NCBI RefSeq assembly: GCF_029240175.1
Contig: NZ_JARBTM010000026.1
Location: 37,058 to 101,057 of the forward strand
Source of the DNA: Anaerosolibacter sp.
Lineage (GTDB): Bacteria > Bacillota > Clostridia > Peptostreptococcales > Thermotaleaceae
Direction of reading: 5' to 3'
Length of the DNA: 64,000 bases
Shown here piece by piece: positions 45,023 to 52,931 of the stretch (the first letter of the stretch is position 1; each line of letters begins with the position of its first letter). The notes under the pieces were generated by a model. It was not told where the DNA came from. It was given only the letters and a program-made list of their open reading frames with translations, and searched no databases. The translations under genes were made by a program, and so were the position numbers.

Positions 45023-45175
45023 AAGATCGAGATCAAGATTGAGATCGAGTAAAGACGGTAGGGGCGCGGGTTTCCCCGCCCGAAGACTCAAGAGATCAGC
45101 AGAAGAAGGGCAGGATGACCCTGCCCCTACGGGTTTCAATCTGGATCTCGATCTTGATCTACGGCATTTATGCCG
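45023..45175. repeat. Hexamer-array palindromic element, copy D (AGATCG type) with a nested MITE-like palindrome
   Basis: Left arm 45023-45049 is AAGATC GAGATC AAGATT GAGATC GAG, degenerate hexamers; the right arm 45137-45160 carries the complement (CTGGATCTCGATCTTGATCT). A CGGCAT/ATGCCG hairpin (45162-45175) abuts the right arm. Inside lies a 73-base palindrome from GTAGGGGCG (45058) to CGCC-type CCCCTAC (45130) with GGGTTTCCCC and GGGCAGGATGACCCTGCCC parts. No gene is seen in the 321-base gap 44865-45185. Confidence 0.8.
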
Positions 45176-45185
45176 CATCTTTCTA

Positions 45186-45623
45186 CTATTGTCCTATAAC
45201 TTTCTGATACTCATCTTCAGTGATAAACTCAACTCTAAAATCACCTAAACTTCCCCCTGTGATCCTATCATCCGGAGAATTGTACGTGGCTTCTATTTCA
45301 TAAAATTCTCCGTGATCTGGTGGGATGATGATAAGATCAGAATAGTATTTTTCTGGAATACTATCGAGGTATGGATACCAATCTGCTTTTGGCCTCACGA
45401 TGACTGCATGACACCGGAGTTCCTGATTGGAAGAGTTTTTGATCCCTAGCATATAACGAAGTTCTTTTATACTTGGATCTTCGCTACTGCTTTCAAAATG
45501 GACAGCCCTGAAGGAGGCCTGTAGATTACTGATTGGGTTTATACGTAAATACAATTGAAAAATGAATGCTGCAAGTACAATAAGTACGTATAACCCCAAA
45601 TGTCTTTCTCTCAGATAACGCAT
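45186..45623 (-). CDS. Small exported or anchored protein of unknown function
   Basis: 145 residues from the ATG at 45623 (a TTG three bases upstream is nearer to GGAGGAG). One N-terminal hydrophobic segment (about 10-27, LGLYVLIVLAAFIFQLYL) then a soluble part with LRYMLGIKNSSNQELRCHAVIV, resembling small extracytoplasmic beta-sandwich modules; no family recognised. Followed by a hexamer-array element. Confidence 0.7.
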   Translation of the reverse strand: MRYLRERHLGLYVLIVLAAFIFQLYLRINPISNLQASFRAVHFESSSEDPSIKELRYMLGIKNSSNQELRCHAVIVRPKADWYPYLDSIPEKYYSDLIIIPPDHGEFYEIEATYNSPDDRITGGSLGDFRVEFITEDEYQKVIGQ

Positions 45624-45690
45624 CAAATATTCTCCTCCCTTTAGAAATCGCTTTTTTTACATATATTTCCATTATATTTTAATATCATAA

Positions 45691-45730
45691 AAAAAGAAAT
45701 AAGGAAAAGTTCCTTATTTCTTTTTTTATC
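45691..45730. terminator. A/T-rich hairpin downstream of the FetB-like gene
   Basis: AAAAAAGAAATAAGGAAAAGTTCCTTATTTCTTTTTT stem; ends just before the FetB stop region and would terminate minus-strand transcripts. Confidence 0.7.
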
Positions 45731-45738
45731 TTTCTTTT

Positions 45739-46524
45739 TTATTCATTCACTACCAGCTGCTTTTCCTTGTTAAAAAAGGACTGATATCCCATCTGAACGA
45801 ATAAAAATACTGTCAAGGATACACTGCCCAAAATTCCAAGCATAATGGCAATCTGGTATTCTATGGCTGTCAGTGGTGATGTTCCCGATAGGATTTGCCC
45901 TGTCATCATGCCTGGTAAAAATACGATCCCCATGCCTACCATGGAATTGATGGTAGGCATAATAGCAGAATCAAAGGCATGATCTACAATGGTTTTAGAA
46001 GCCGCTTTAGGGGTAGCTCCCAACATCAAAGCAGTTTCCACCATATCCTTTTTCGCTCTCATCCCATCAACCAGCCGGTCTACACCTAGGGCGATCCCCG
46101 TCATGGAATTTCCGATAATCATCCCTGCCAAAGGAACAAAATACTGTGTCTTGTACCAAGGGCTAATTTGTATGACCACAAATAAAAAATATGCGATTGA
46201 AAGAAGGGTACCTGATGCCATAGACAGGGCAATCACCTTCTTTAGACCCATAGACAGCTTTCCTTTCACCCGCTTATAGATGTTGAATATGGCAAAGGTT
46301 TCCATGACCCCAATCACCAATAGTGTATAACCTGGATGGTCGTTTTCAAATAAATAGGCCAATATATATCCCACGAAAATCAACTGCAGGGTCATTCGAA
46401 TAGAACTGATTAATATCTCCTTTTCCCTAGATATTCCCTTGATGCGTACAATCACCAAGAGGAAGATCACAAATATATATGCAGACAAAAGCTGCCAAAT
46501 ACCTAAATCGACAATGCCGCTCAT
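45739..46524 (-). CDS. FetB/YbbM-type ABC transporter permease
   Basis: 261 residues with six to seven membrane segments (AFVIFLLVIVRIKG, LVIGVMETFAIFNIY, PLAGMIIGNSMTGIALGVDRL, MVGMGIVFLPGMMTGQILSG). The IGNSM, DSAIMPTINSMVGMGIVFLPGMMTGQ motif is characteristic of FetB. In E. coli FetAB exports iron and raises peroxide resistance. Its start is one base from the ATPase stop, consistent with a FetA-FetB pair. Confidence 0.9.
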   Translation of the reverse strand: MSGIVDLGIWQLLSAYIFVIFLLVIVRIKGISREKEILISSIRMTLQLIFVGYILAYLFENDHPGYTLLVIGVMETFAIFNIYKRVKGKLSMGLKKVIALSMASGTLLSIAYFLFVVIQISPWYKTQYFVPLAGMIIGNSMTGIALGVDRLVDGMRAKKDMVETALMLGATPKAASKTIVDHAFDSAIMPTINSMVGMGIVFLPGMMTGQILSGTSPLTAIEYQIAIMLGILGSVSLTVFLFVQMGYQSFFNKEKQLVVNE

Positions 46525-47172
46525 TTATTTCTCCTCCTTCATCACATATCGACCTTTACTAATCCTTACAATATTCTCGCCATAGTTTTCTGCAATTAAC
46601 TTGGCATGGGTTACCATGATTAAGGTCTTATTATATTTTTTTGTATAATTCACCGTTTCCTCTATAATTAGTGTTTCCGTTTCCTCATCTAGGGCTGAAG
46701 ATGGCTCATCCAGCAGTAATACCTCTGGATCTAATGCAAACACCCTGGCAAGGGCAAGCCGTTGCTTTTCTCCTCCCGAAAGAGTTTCCACTGTCTGATC
46801 TAAGCTTTTATTCAAGTGAACCATTCGTAAATATTCCTCTAGTTTCTGATCAGGCAGTAATTCTTTCTCAGAGAAACCTAGTGCAATATGAAAATTATCC
46901 CGGATCGTTGATGGAAAGACCACGGGGTTTTGTCCCAGCATGATCACCTTTCTTCTTAATTCCACGGAGTCCATGTTTTGAATACTCTCGTCCTTAAAAA
47001 ATATCTCTCCCTTTGAAGGACTAATCAGGTTATTTAGCATCTTCAGCAGCGTGGACTTCCCGCTGCCACTCTCTCCTATGATACAGGTAATCTTATGGAG
47101 GGGTATGTCCATGCGCTCTACCTGTAATATATCTTTATATTGAATCTCTTTTAACTGAAAAACACTTTCCAT
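46525..47172 (-). CDS. FetA/YbbL-type ABC transporter ATPase
   Basis: 215 residues with Walker A IIGESGSGKSTLLKML, Q-loop LGQNPVVFP, signature LSGGEKQRLALARV and Walker B LLLDEPSSALD. Translationally coupled to the FetB permease. The MarR-type regulator 27 bases upstream is probably cotranscribed and may control the unit. Confidence 0.92.
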   Translation of the reverse strand: MESVFQLKEIQYKDILQVERMDIPLHKITCIIGESGSGKSTLLKMLNNLISPSKGEIFFKDESIQNMDSVELRRKVIMLGQNPVVFPSTIRDNFHIALGFSEKELLPDQKLEEYLRMVHLNKSLDQTVETLSGGEKQRLALARVFALDPEVLLLDEPSSALDEETETLIIEETVNYTKKYNKTLIMVTHAKLIAENYGENIVRISKGRYVMKEEK

Positions 47173-47199
47173 TCTCTAACCTCCCAACCTCATAGTTTC

Positions 47200-47640
47200 C
47201 TACTTGTCCATAAACAATGTATTTTTATCAATTTTCATAACCAATTCCACTAGCAGCTGCTGTAACGCTTCTCTCCTTTGAGGTTCAATGGTATGAAAGA
47301 AATTTTTTACGAAGTTACGATCTTCCATGATATGCTGTTCTACGATCTTCTCTCCTGATGCTGTCACCATCAGCGCCACTGCCCTTCGGTCTTTTTCACT
47401 GCGAATCCGTTGAATATATTCCTTTTCATAAAGGCGGTCTATAATGCCTGTTAATGTTGATGGAGGAATATGATAGTTCTTGGAAATATCCATCACTCTT
47501 ATACTTTTTTCGAAATAAATCCTTTCCAATACGTACATGTCTTGAGGATGCAGCTGGCACGTTTCCAGCTGATACTGTTCTTTGTATTTGAAGATGTCTA
47601 TCAAACTGTGCATTAATTTCATCTCATCCAAAACAATCAT
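47200..47640 (-). CDS. MarR family transcriptional regulator
   Basis: 146-residue winged-helix repressor with RVMDISKNYHIPPSTLTGIIDRLYEKEYIQRIRSEKDRRAVALMVT. First gene in the unit with the exporter ATPase and permease. Two overlapping palindromes upstream (47661-47687) look like its operator. Ligand unknown; a metal, peroxide or phenolic effector are the usual options. Confidence 0.92.
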   Translation of the reverse strand: MIVLDEMKLMHSLIDIFKYKEQYQLETCQLHPQDMYVLERIYFEKSIRVMDISKNYHIPPSTLTGIIDRLYEKEYIQRIRSEKDRRAVALMVTASGEKIVEQHIMEDRNFVKNFFHTIEPQRREALQQLLVELVMKIDKNTLFMDK

Positions 47641-47660
47641 CTCCTTATCATAAAAAGTAT

Positions 47661-47687
47661 AATACGATAATCGTATTATACGTATAT
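47661..47687 (-). promoter_or_regulatory. Candidate MarR operator
   Basis: AATACGATAATCGTATT (47661-47677) is a 17-base perfect palindrome; TACGTATATCGTA follows and overlaps as a second imperfect site. They lie 21-47 bases upstream of the MarR start codon. Confidence 0.6.
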
Positions 47688-47777
47688 CGTACTATTATTT
47701 TTATATTTTGTCAATTTCCATATTTTTGAGTCATGTTGATCTTTCATATTAATTATTGAATGTAGTCCTTATTTATC

Positions 47778-47902
47778 GTAGGGAACGTGCCCCTGTGCCG
47801 TTCCGCCGTGTTGTATTATGAAAATTGTATGCGGACGAGTTTACACGGCATTTGCAATGACATTTCTACTTAAAACGGAATGCCACAGGGGGCATTCCCT
47901 AC
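47778..47902. mobile_element. MITE-like palindromic element, 125 bp
   Basis: Terminal inverted repeats of about 26 bases (GTAGGGAACGTGCCCCTGTG and GGAATGCCACAGGGGGCATT, closing with CCCTAC) enclose a GCCGTGT/ACACGGC hairpin (47805-47811 with 47843-47849). No ORF. No clear target duplication at the ends. The rest of the 357-base gap 47641-47997 holds the MarR operator and a terminator. Confidence 0.6.
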
Positions 47903-47937
47903 AATAATCTCACTCATTGACATCTTTCCAATAAAAA

Positions 47938-47983
47938 AACCAGAGCAGTCTAGCCTTTATGGTTAGTATCTGCGCTGGTTTCT
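47938..47983 (-). terminator. Terminator of the His-rich Fe-S protein gene
   Basis: AAACCAG...CTGGTTT stem with GCAG/CTGC inner pairing, followed on the minus strand by seven T residues; 15 bases past the stop codon. Confidence 0.75.
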
Positions 47984-47997
47984 ATTTGTAATCTCAA

Positions 47998-48753
47998 TTA
48001 AAATTTTGACGCCTCTCCCTCAATACCTATTCTTACACGGTGAAGAGGAATGTTCTTTCCTGAATCTCCGATGGCCTTTTCCACAGCTCTTACAATTCCT
48101 GTACAGCATGGAACCTCCATAAAGGCCACAGTCACACTCTTGATTTCATTCATCTTCATAATCTGTGTTAGCTTCGTGGCATAGAAAGACACATCATCCA
48201 GCTTAGGGCATCCGATCACAACTTTTTTACCCTTTAATATGTCTAAGTGATAGTTTGGGTAAGCGAATGGAACACAATCGGCCGTTACTAGCAGGTCTGC
48301 TCCCTCAAAGTATGGCGCTGTCGGCGGCACCAGCATCAATTGCACAGGCCACTGTTGCAGCTGGGATTTGATTTTGATCTCCACATCACCGTTCTCTACC
48401 ACAGCAGTAGATTGGGCACTTGATTTGTTTAGCATTCTCAACTGGCTTCCAGGACATCCTCCACCATGGTGGTGTCCATGATGATGCCCCTGTTGGTGGG
48501 CATCTTTTTGGTCATGTCCTAAATGCACTTTTACTGCTTCCTCATCGAATTCTTCTGCTTCCCGTTCGATGATGGTAATGGCATCCATCGGACAGTCTCC
48601 TAGACAAGCACCTAATCCATCACAAAGATTATCAGATAATAACTTTGCCTTACCATCAATAATTTTAATCGCACCCTCCGCACAGGATGGCACACACACG
48701 CCACATCCATTACATTTGTTTTCATCTATTTGAACAATTTTTCTCATGGCCAT
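47998..48753 (-). CDS. 4Fe-4S protein with His-rich linker
   Basis: 251 residues. The N-terminus holds two [4Fe-4S] motifs (CNGCGVCVPSC about 12-22, CDGLGACLGDCP). Then a His-rich linker of seven His (QGHHHGHHHGGGCPGS, about 92-107) may bind a metal such as nickel, zinc or iron. The C-terminal domain holds further Cys (ADCVPFAYP, IGCPKL, EVPCCTGIV). This build is widespread in Clostridia as an iron-sulfur binding protein; the exact redox partner is not known. GGAGG precedes the ATG. Monocistronic. Confidence 0.85.
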   Translation of the reverse strand: MAMRKIVQIDENKCNGCGVCVPSCAEGAIKIIDGKAKLLSDNLCDGLGACLGDCPMDAITIIEREAEEFDEEAVKVHLGHDQKDAHQQGHHHGHHHGGGCPGSQLRMLNKSSAQSTAVVENGDVEIKIKSQLQQWPVQLMLVPPTAPYFEGADLLVTADCVPFAYPNYHLDILKGKKVVIGCPKLDDVSFYATKLTQIMKMNEIKSVTVAFMEVPCCTGIVRAVEKAIGDSGKNIPLHRVRIGIEGEASKF

Positions 48754-48945
48754 TTTTATGTCCTCCTTTTTCTTTGTTATCTTAATTCAATTATAGCCGC
48801 ATTATATCACAATTCCTGTGATATATATCAAAATATTAAGTGGCGTTCATCACTTTTTAAAAATTTGTTCATCTTTTTTAAAACGGCTTACTTTTTTATC
48901 CATTAAACAATATAATAGAAGAAGTACTGTTGTAGGAGGTTAGAC

Positions 48946-49839
48946 ATGCATACTCGATCGAAAGGTATCTTTTTTATACTATTATCTTCTTTCTTCTTTT
49001 CCATCATGGCCATCGCTGTAAAGAGCATCCCTGAAATTCCCGTGGCTGAGAAAATTTTTGTCCGTAATATCCTTGGTGTATTCATCTCAGCATTCGTACT
49101 ATATAAAAACAAAGAAAGCTTTTCTGGAAACAATACAAAATTGCTGTTTGCGCGTTCAATCTTTGGTGTATCTGGGGTTGCCACCTATTATTATACCATT
49201 GGTCGATTACCTCTTTCTGATGCAGTGATCCTAAATAAACTTTCTCCCTTCTTCGTGATTATACTGGCCTATATTTTTTTAGATGAACGCATAAAAAAAC
49301 TACAAATACCTGCTTTTATCATTGTGATCTTAGGCACCCTATTTATCATTAAGCCTCAGTTCGATTATACATTCATCCCCTCAATGATCGGTATTTTATC
49401 GGCGGTTTTTGCAGCCGCTGCCTATATTGTGATCCGTCAACTTCAGAAAACCGATTCCACCCATGTGATTGTTTTCCACTTCTGTTTATTCAGTAGCCTA
49501 GCCACAGTGCCATTTATGGCCGCTGGTCAATTTGTCGTGCCAGATTTCAAACAGCTGGTTGTATTAATTATCATTGGTATTTCCGCAACAACTGCGCAAT
49601 TTCTAATGACTCACAGTTATAAATACGCCCCCGCTACCCAATTGACAATTTATAATTATGCAGATATAATATTCTCAACTATTTTCGGTATGCTGCTTTG
49701 GGCTGAATTTCCGGATCTTCTTAGTGTCACCGGTGGACTGCTTGTAATTATTGCAGGGATTTTAAACTACCTTTCCACTTCAGATCATGAGGAAGCTAAT
49801 TCGTTAGAAAATCCGCGCTTCGAAGAGTCAAACTCATAG
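48946..49839 (+). CDS. DMT-family (EamA) transporter
   Basis: 297 residues with ten hydrophobic segments in two EamA repeats (residues 10-140 and 150-285; for example GIFFILLSSFFFSIMAIAVKSIPEIP and IGISATTAQFLMTHSYKYAPA). Members export amino acids and other metabolites. GGAGG precedes the ATG. The aminotransferase gene 33 bases downstream is on the same strand, suggesting a joint role in export or supply of an amino acid. Confidence 0.9.
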   Translation: MHTRSKGIFFILLSSFFFSIMAIAVKSIPEIPVAEKIFVRNILGVFISAFVLYKNKESFSGNNTKLLFARSIFGVSGVATYYYTIGRLPLSDAVILNKLSPFFVIILAYIFLDERIKKLQIPAFIIVILGTLFIIKPQFDYTFIPSMIGILSAVFAAAAYIVIRQLQKTDSTHVIVFHFCLFSSLATVPFMAAGQFVVPDFKQLVVLIIIGISATTAQFLMTHSYKYAPATQLTIYNYADIIFSTIFGMLLWAEFPDLLSVTGGLLVIIAGILNYLSTSDHEEANSLENPRFEESNS

Positions 49840-49872
49840 ACAGCTGCCAATTTTATATAAGGAGGTCTTTCT

Positions 49873-51132
49873 ATGGCAACGAGCTTTTCAATGGTCGCAC
49901 ACCACTCTCGACGAACGGAGGGAGAAGATAAAATCTTCGCCACCAATAACGCTGCCCTAAGCGCCGCAAAGACAGTAGGCGCCAGCCGTGTTGTGAACGC
50001 ATCTATAGGTGCTTTATTGAATGAAGACGGTTCCCTCTCTGTACTGCCTACGGTTATCGAGTTATTAAGAACGCTGCCTGCCGAAGAATATGCGGCTTAT
50101 GCACCGATTGCCGGTCTTCCAAGCTTCTTAGAGGCTGCTAAAAAGGCTGTCTTCCGAAACCATATACCTGAGGGGTTTACTGAAGCCGTGGCTACCCCTG
50201 GCGGTAGTGGTGCTATTCGTCATGCGATCTGGAATTACAGTAATATAGGCGACGCTATTTTAACTTCTGACTGGTATTGGGGCCCTTATAAAACCGTGGC
50301 GGAAGAACATGGTCGTACAATTGTAACCTATACGCTTTTTGATGAAAAGGATACCTTCAATATTGCATCCTTTAAAGAGAAGACTATTTCTTTACTGGAA
50401 AAGCAAGATTCCTTGGTAATTTTACTAAATGCCCCTGCCCATAATCCTACAGGATATAGTTTATCCATGGATGAGTGGAAGGAAGTTGTGGCGTTTTTAA
50501 AATCACAAGCTGCCAATCCAGAAAAACGCATCATTCTATTCTCTGATATTGCCTACATTGATTTTGCAGGAAATGACGATAATTCTAGGTCTTTCATGGA
50601 ATTATTCGGCGGTTTGCCTCAAAATATTTTAACCATTGTAGCTTTCAGCATGTCCAAGGGTTATACCCTTTACGGCATGAGGTGCGGTGCCATGATAGGA
50701 ATCTCTTCTAATCCTGATGTAGTGAAAGAGTTTAAATCTGCAAATCAATTTTCCAATCGAGGTGTATGGTCCAATGGTACACGACCAGCAATGACTGTTC
50801 TAGCAAAGATTTTTGATGATCCAGGGCTTTTAAAGAAGGTTGAGGATGAGAGACAGCTATTACAGGATATGCTGACAGAAAGAGCAGATGCTTTTATTCA
50901 AGAAGCAGAAAAAGCAAATCTGAAGATTTGTCCTTATAAGGCAGGTTTCTTTATCACGATTCCTTGCAAAAATCCAGACCTTGTGGCTGCTGAACTTCAA
51001 AAAGAATATATATTCGCTGTTCCCCTAGGGAAAGGTATTCGTTTTGCAGTTTGTTCAGTTCCTAAGGATCATTGTGCCAAAGTACCCCAAATCATTGCCC
51101 GAGTGATCCAACAGGTCGACACAGAGGCTTAA
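49873..51132 (+). CDS. Fold-type I aminotransferase (aromatic/aspartate-like)
   Basis: 419-residue PLP enzyme. The PLP lysine is in AFSMSKGYTLYGMRCG, and the GGSGAIRHAIWNY, SDWYWGPYKTV and LLNAPAHNPTGYSLS blocks match class I aminotransferases. Substrate: aromatic or aspartate-type by general look, not proved. AAGGAGG precedes the ATG. Next to a DMT transporter. Confidence 0.88.
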   Translation: MATSFSMVAHHSRRTEGEDKIFATNNAALSAAKTVGASRVVNASIGALLNEDGSLSVLPTVIELLRTLPAEEYAAYAPIAGLPSFLEAAKKAVFRNHIPEGFTEAVATPGGSGAIRHAIWNYSNIGDAILTSDWYWGPYKTVAEEHGRTIVTYTLFDEKDTFNIASFKEKTISLLEKQDSLVILLNAPAHNPTGYSLSMDEWKEVVAFLKSQAANPEKRIILFSDIAYIDFAGNDDNSRSFMELFGGLPQNILTIVAFSMSKGYTLYGMRCGAMIGISSNPDVVKEFKSANQFSNRGVWSNGTRPAMTVLAKIFDDPGLLKKVEDERQLLQDMLTERADAFIQEAEKANLKICPYKAGFFITIPCKNPDLVAAELQKEYIFAVPLGKGIRFAVCSVPKDHCAKVPQIIARVIQQVDTEA

Positions 51133-51263
51133 ATTTTTTTCTGCCTGTATCTATTGAAAAAAATGTTTTCCTGTTCTTCAGCTAAAAATGCACAAAAATA
51201 TTTGTCATATCTATGTTGACAGCGTGCATAATTATCCTTATAATTAAAAACAATTAAATAATG

Positions 51264-51368
51264 TCTATCAAGAGTGGTGGAGGGACTGGCCCTGAGAAAC
51301 CCGGCAACCGGCAGTTGTATATTTACGCACGGTGCTAAATCCTGCAGAATTCAATTCTGGAAGATAGA
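51264..51368 (+). ncRNA. SAM riboswitch (SAM-I, S box)
   Basis: CTATCAAGAG closing helix with GGAAGATAG (51359-51367), the conserved GGAGGGACTGGCCC...GAAACCCGGCAACC and CGGTGCTAAATCC-type block in the usual order, with the central helix CCGGCAACCGG. It stands 140 bases before metQ with a terminator between. Confidence 0.95.
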
Positions 51369-51378
51369 AGTGTTGACA

Positions 51379-51411
51379 AAGCCTTTCTGTTTTCAGAAAG
51401 GCCTTTTTATT
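51379..51411 (+). terminator. Riboswitch-controlled terminator upstream of metQ
   Basis: GCCTTTCTG/CAGAAAGGC stem with TTTT loop and T tract; expected when SAM binds. Confidence 0.85.
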
Positions 51412-51512
51412 TAATTGGAAATCAAGCTGTGCGCCTGGCCAGGCAGAATGCAATTTCCTGAACATTTCAAATCCTAATTTCAAAATCAAAACATGTAAAG
51501 GAGTTGTTTTTT

Positions 51513-52319
51513 GTGAAAAAATTTTTTATTTTGGCAATTAGTACTTTATTGATTCTTTCTGTACTTACTGGCTGCGGCGCGAAGCCTGCTTCTCAACCGG
51601 AGCAGCCTTTAAAGGTTGGTGTTACAACAGGACCCCATGAGCAAGTAGCTGAAAAGGTAAAAGAAATCGCCGATGCAAATAATCTTACAATAGAGCTTGT
51701 GGTATTTACTGATTATGTACAGCCAAATATCCAATTGTTTGAAAAGCAGCTTGATGTCAATATTTTTCAGCATCAGCCCTATTTAGATCAGTTTAACACG
51801 GATCATAAAATGGATCTTGTATCCATCGCTTCCGCTGTAAACTTTCCTATGGGTGTTTACTCCAAGAAGCTAAAATCTTTAGATGAATTAAAAGATGGTG
51901 ATCAAATATCCCTTCCAAATGACCCTACCAATGGGGCAAGAGCACTGATCTTACTTGAATCAGCGAATGTTATTAAACTTAGAGAGGGTGCAGGTATCAA
52001 AGTAACCCTTAAAGATATTGTGGAAAATCCTAAAAATATCGAATTTATTGAATTAGATGCCCCAATGGTTGCCCGTTCTCTAGATGATGTGGCTGTGGCA
52101 GTTATCAATACCAACTTTGCGATTGAGGCTGGCTTTGTACCTACCAAAGACTCTATCTTCATTGAGCCCAAGGATTCTCCATGGGTAAATGTCATCGTCA
52201 CAAGACCTGATCAGCAGGAAGATCCAAGAATTAAGAAGCTAGTAGAATTCTACCAATCCGATGAAGTCAAAGAGTTCATTGATGCAACCTTTGAAGGTTC
52301 CGTCGTACCTGGTTTCTAG
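51513..52319 (+). CDS. metQ: Methionine-binding lipoprotein MetQ
   Basis: Substrate-binding lipoprotein for D/L-methionine uptake with ABC partners MetN and MetI. The GTG at 51513 follows AAAGGAG by nine bases and gives 268 residues; a TTG at 51504 adds three and is less likely. The N-terminus is a lipoprotein signal (ILAISTLLILSVLTGCGAK, lipobox LTGC). Core motifs LKVGVTTGPHEQVAEKVKEIA, VNIFQHQPYLDQFN and LPNDPTNGARAL mark the NlpA/MetQ family. No MetN or MetI gene follows; next is a convergent-strand zinc-ribbon ORF. Confidence 0.93.
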   Translation: MKKFFILAISTLLILSVLTGCGAKPASQPEQPLKVGVTTGPHEQVAEKVKEIADANNLTIELVVFTDYVQPNIQLFEKQLDVNIFQHQPYLDQFNTDHKMDLVSIASAVNFPMGVYSKKLKSLDELKDGDQISLPNDPTNGARALILLESANVIKLREGAGIKVTLKDIVENPKNIEFIELDAPMVARSLDDVAVAVINTNFAIEAGFVPTKDSIFIEPKDSPWVNVIVTRPDQQEDPRIKKLVEFYQSDEVKEFIDATFEGSVVPGF

Positions 52320-52351
52320 CATTATATGTCAAGATGCAGCTGTGGAAATTT

Positions 52352-52379
52352 AAAACCCGTACCTACTGGTACGGGTTTT
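52352..52379. terminator. Terminator downstream of metQ
   Basis: AAAACCCGTACC/GGTACGGGTTTT stem with a short TACT loop; T tract on both sides. Confidence 0.85.
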
Positions 52380-52385
52380 TCTGTA

Positions 52386-52577
52386 CTATCTGTCGTAAGA
52401 TCTTCTCTGTCCACCATTATTTGGTCTTGAGAAGCCTCTTTTTGCTTTTTGGCGACATTCTTTACATTTCTTTGGCTCATTATCAAAGCCCTTTTCTGCG
52501 TAGAATTGCTGCTCACCTGCCGTAAATGTAAACTCAGATCCACAATCCTTGCATACTATTGCCTTATCCTCATACAT
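52386..52577 (-). CDS. Small zinc-ribbon protein
   Basis: 63 residues from the ATG at 52577, nine bases after GGGAGG (a first ATG at 52586 touches that site). Four Cys of a zinc ribbon: VCKDCG and KKCKECRQKAK, followed by a basic Arg/Gly tail (RPNNGGQRRSYDR) typical of nucleic-acid contact. Similar small clostridial proteins are cold-shock-like or RNA-related by annotation; no direct function evidence. Confidence 0.75.
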   Translation of the reverse strand: MYEDKAIVCKDCGSEFTFTAGEQQFYAEKGFDNEPKKCKECRQKAKRGFSRPNNGGQRRSYDR

Positions 52578-52865
52578 CCTAAACATCCTCCCTTCCTAAA
52601 TGGTCTCCTAGGAACATATAATACTACACTATGAAACAACCTAGCCATAGGAACGGGAAAGGATGTAGTGATATGATTATATATTCTCCTATATTATACC
52701 TATTTCTTCCTTTTCTTGCAATTAATATTTATCAAAATATAGTACTATTTTCCAAATTTTCTATATTCTTTTTCAGTTCATTTGTATATTTATTTCTTCA
52801 TTTTCTTAAAATAAATTTAAGATATCTGGCTTTTTTTCCCAAACATTTCCCATTCATAATTTAAA

Positions 52866-52894
52866 TTGTACATACCTCAAATTTATTATATAAT
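52866..52894 (+). promoter_or_regulatory. Promoter of the nitronate monooxygenase-like gene
   Basis: TTGTAC (52866-52871), 17-base spacer, TATAAT (52889-52894). The 354-base gap 52578-52931 is otherwise very A/T-rich; a 77-codon frame at 52631 has low-complexity composition and is not called. Confidence 0.75.
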
Positions 52895-52931
52895 ATTTCT
52901 AAGTATGCATATCACAGAATGGAGTGTTGAA

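Noticed and set aside
45039..45248. A 69-residue ORF with LDLDLD repeats
   Set aside because: It is the translation of the hexamer-array palindrome, with no start site; repeat-driven.
52631..52864. A 77-residue hydrophobic ORF upstream of the nitronate monooxygenase gene
   Set aside because: No ribosome site, A/T-driven composition (Phe/Leu/Tyr-rich), no homology; region looks like a promoter area.
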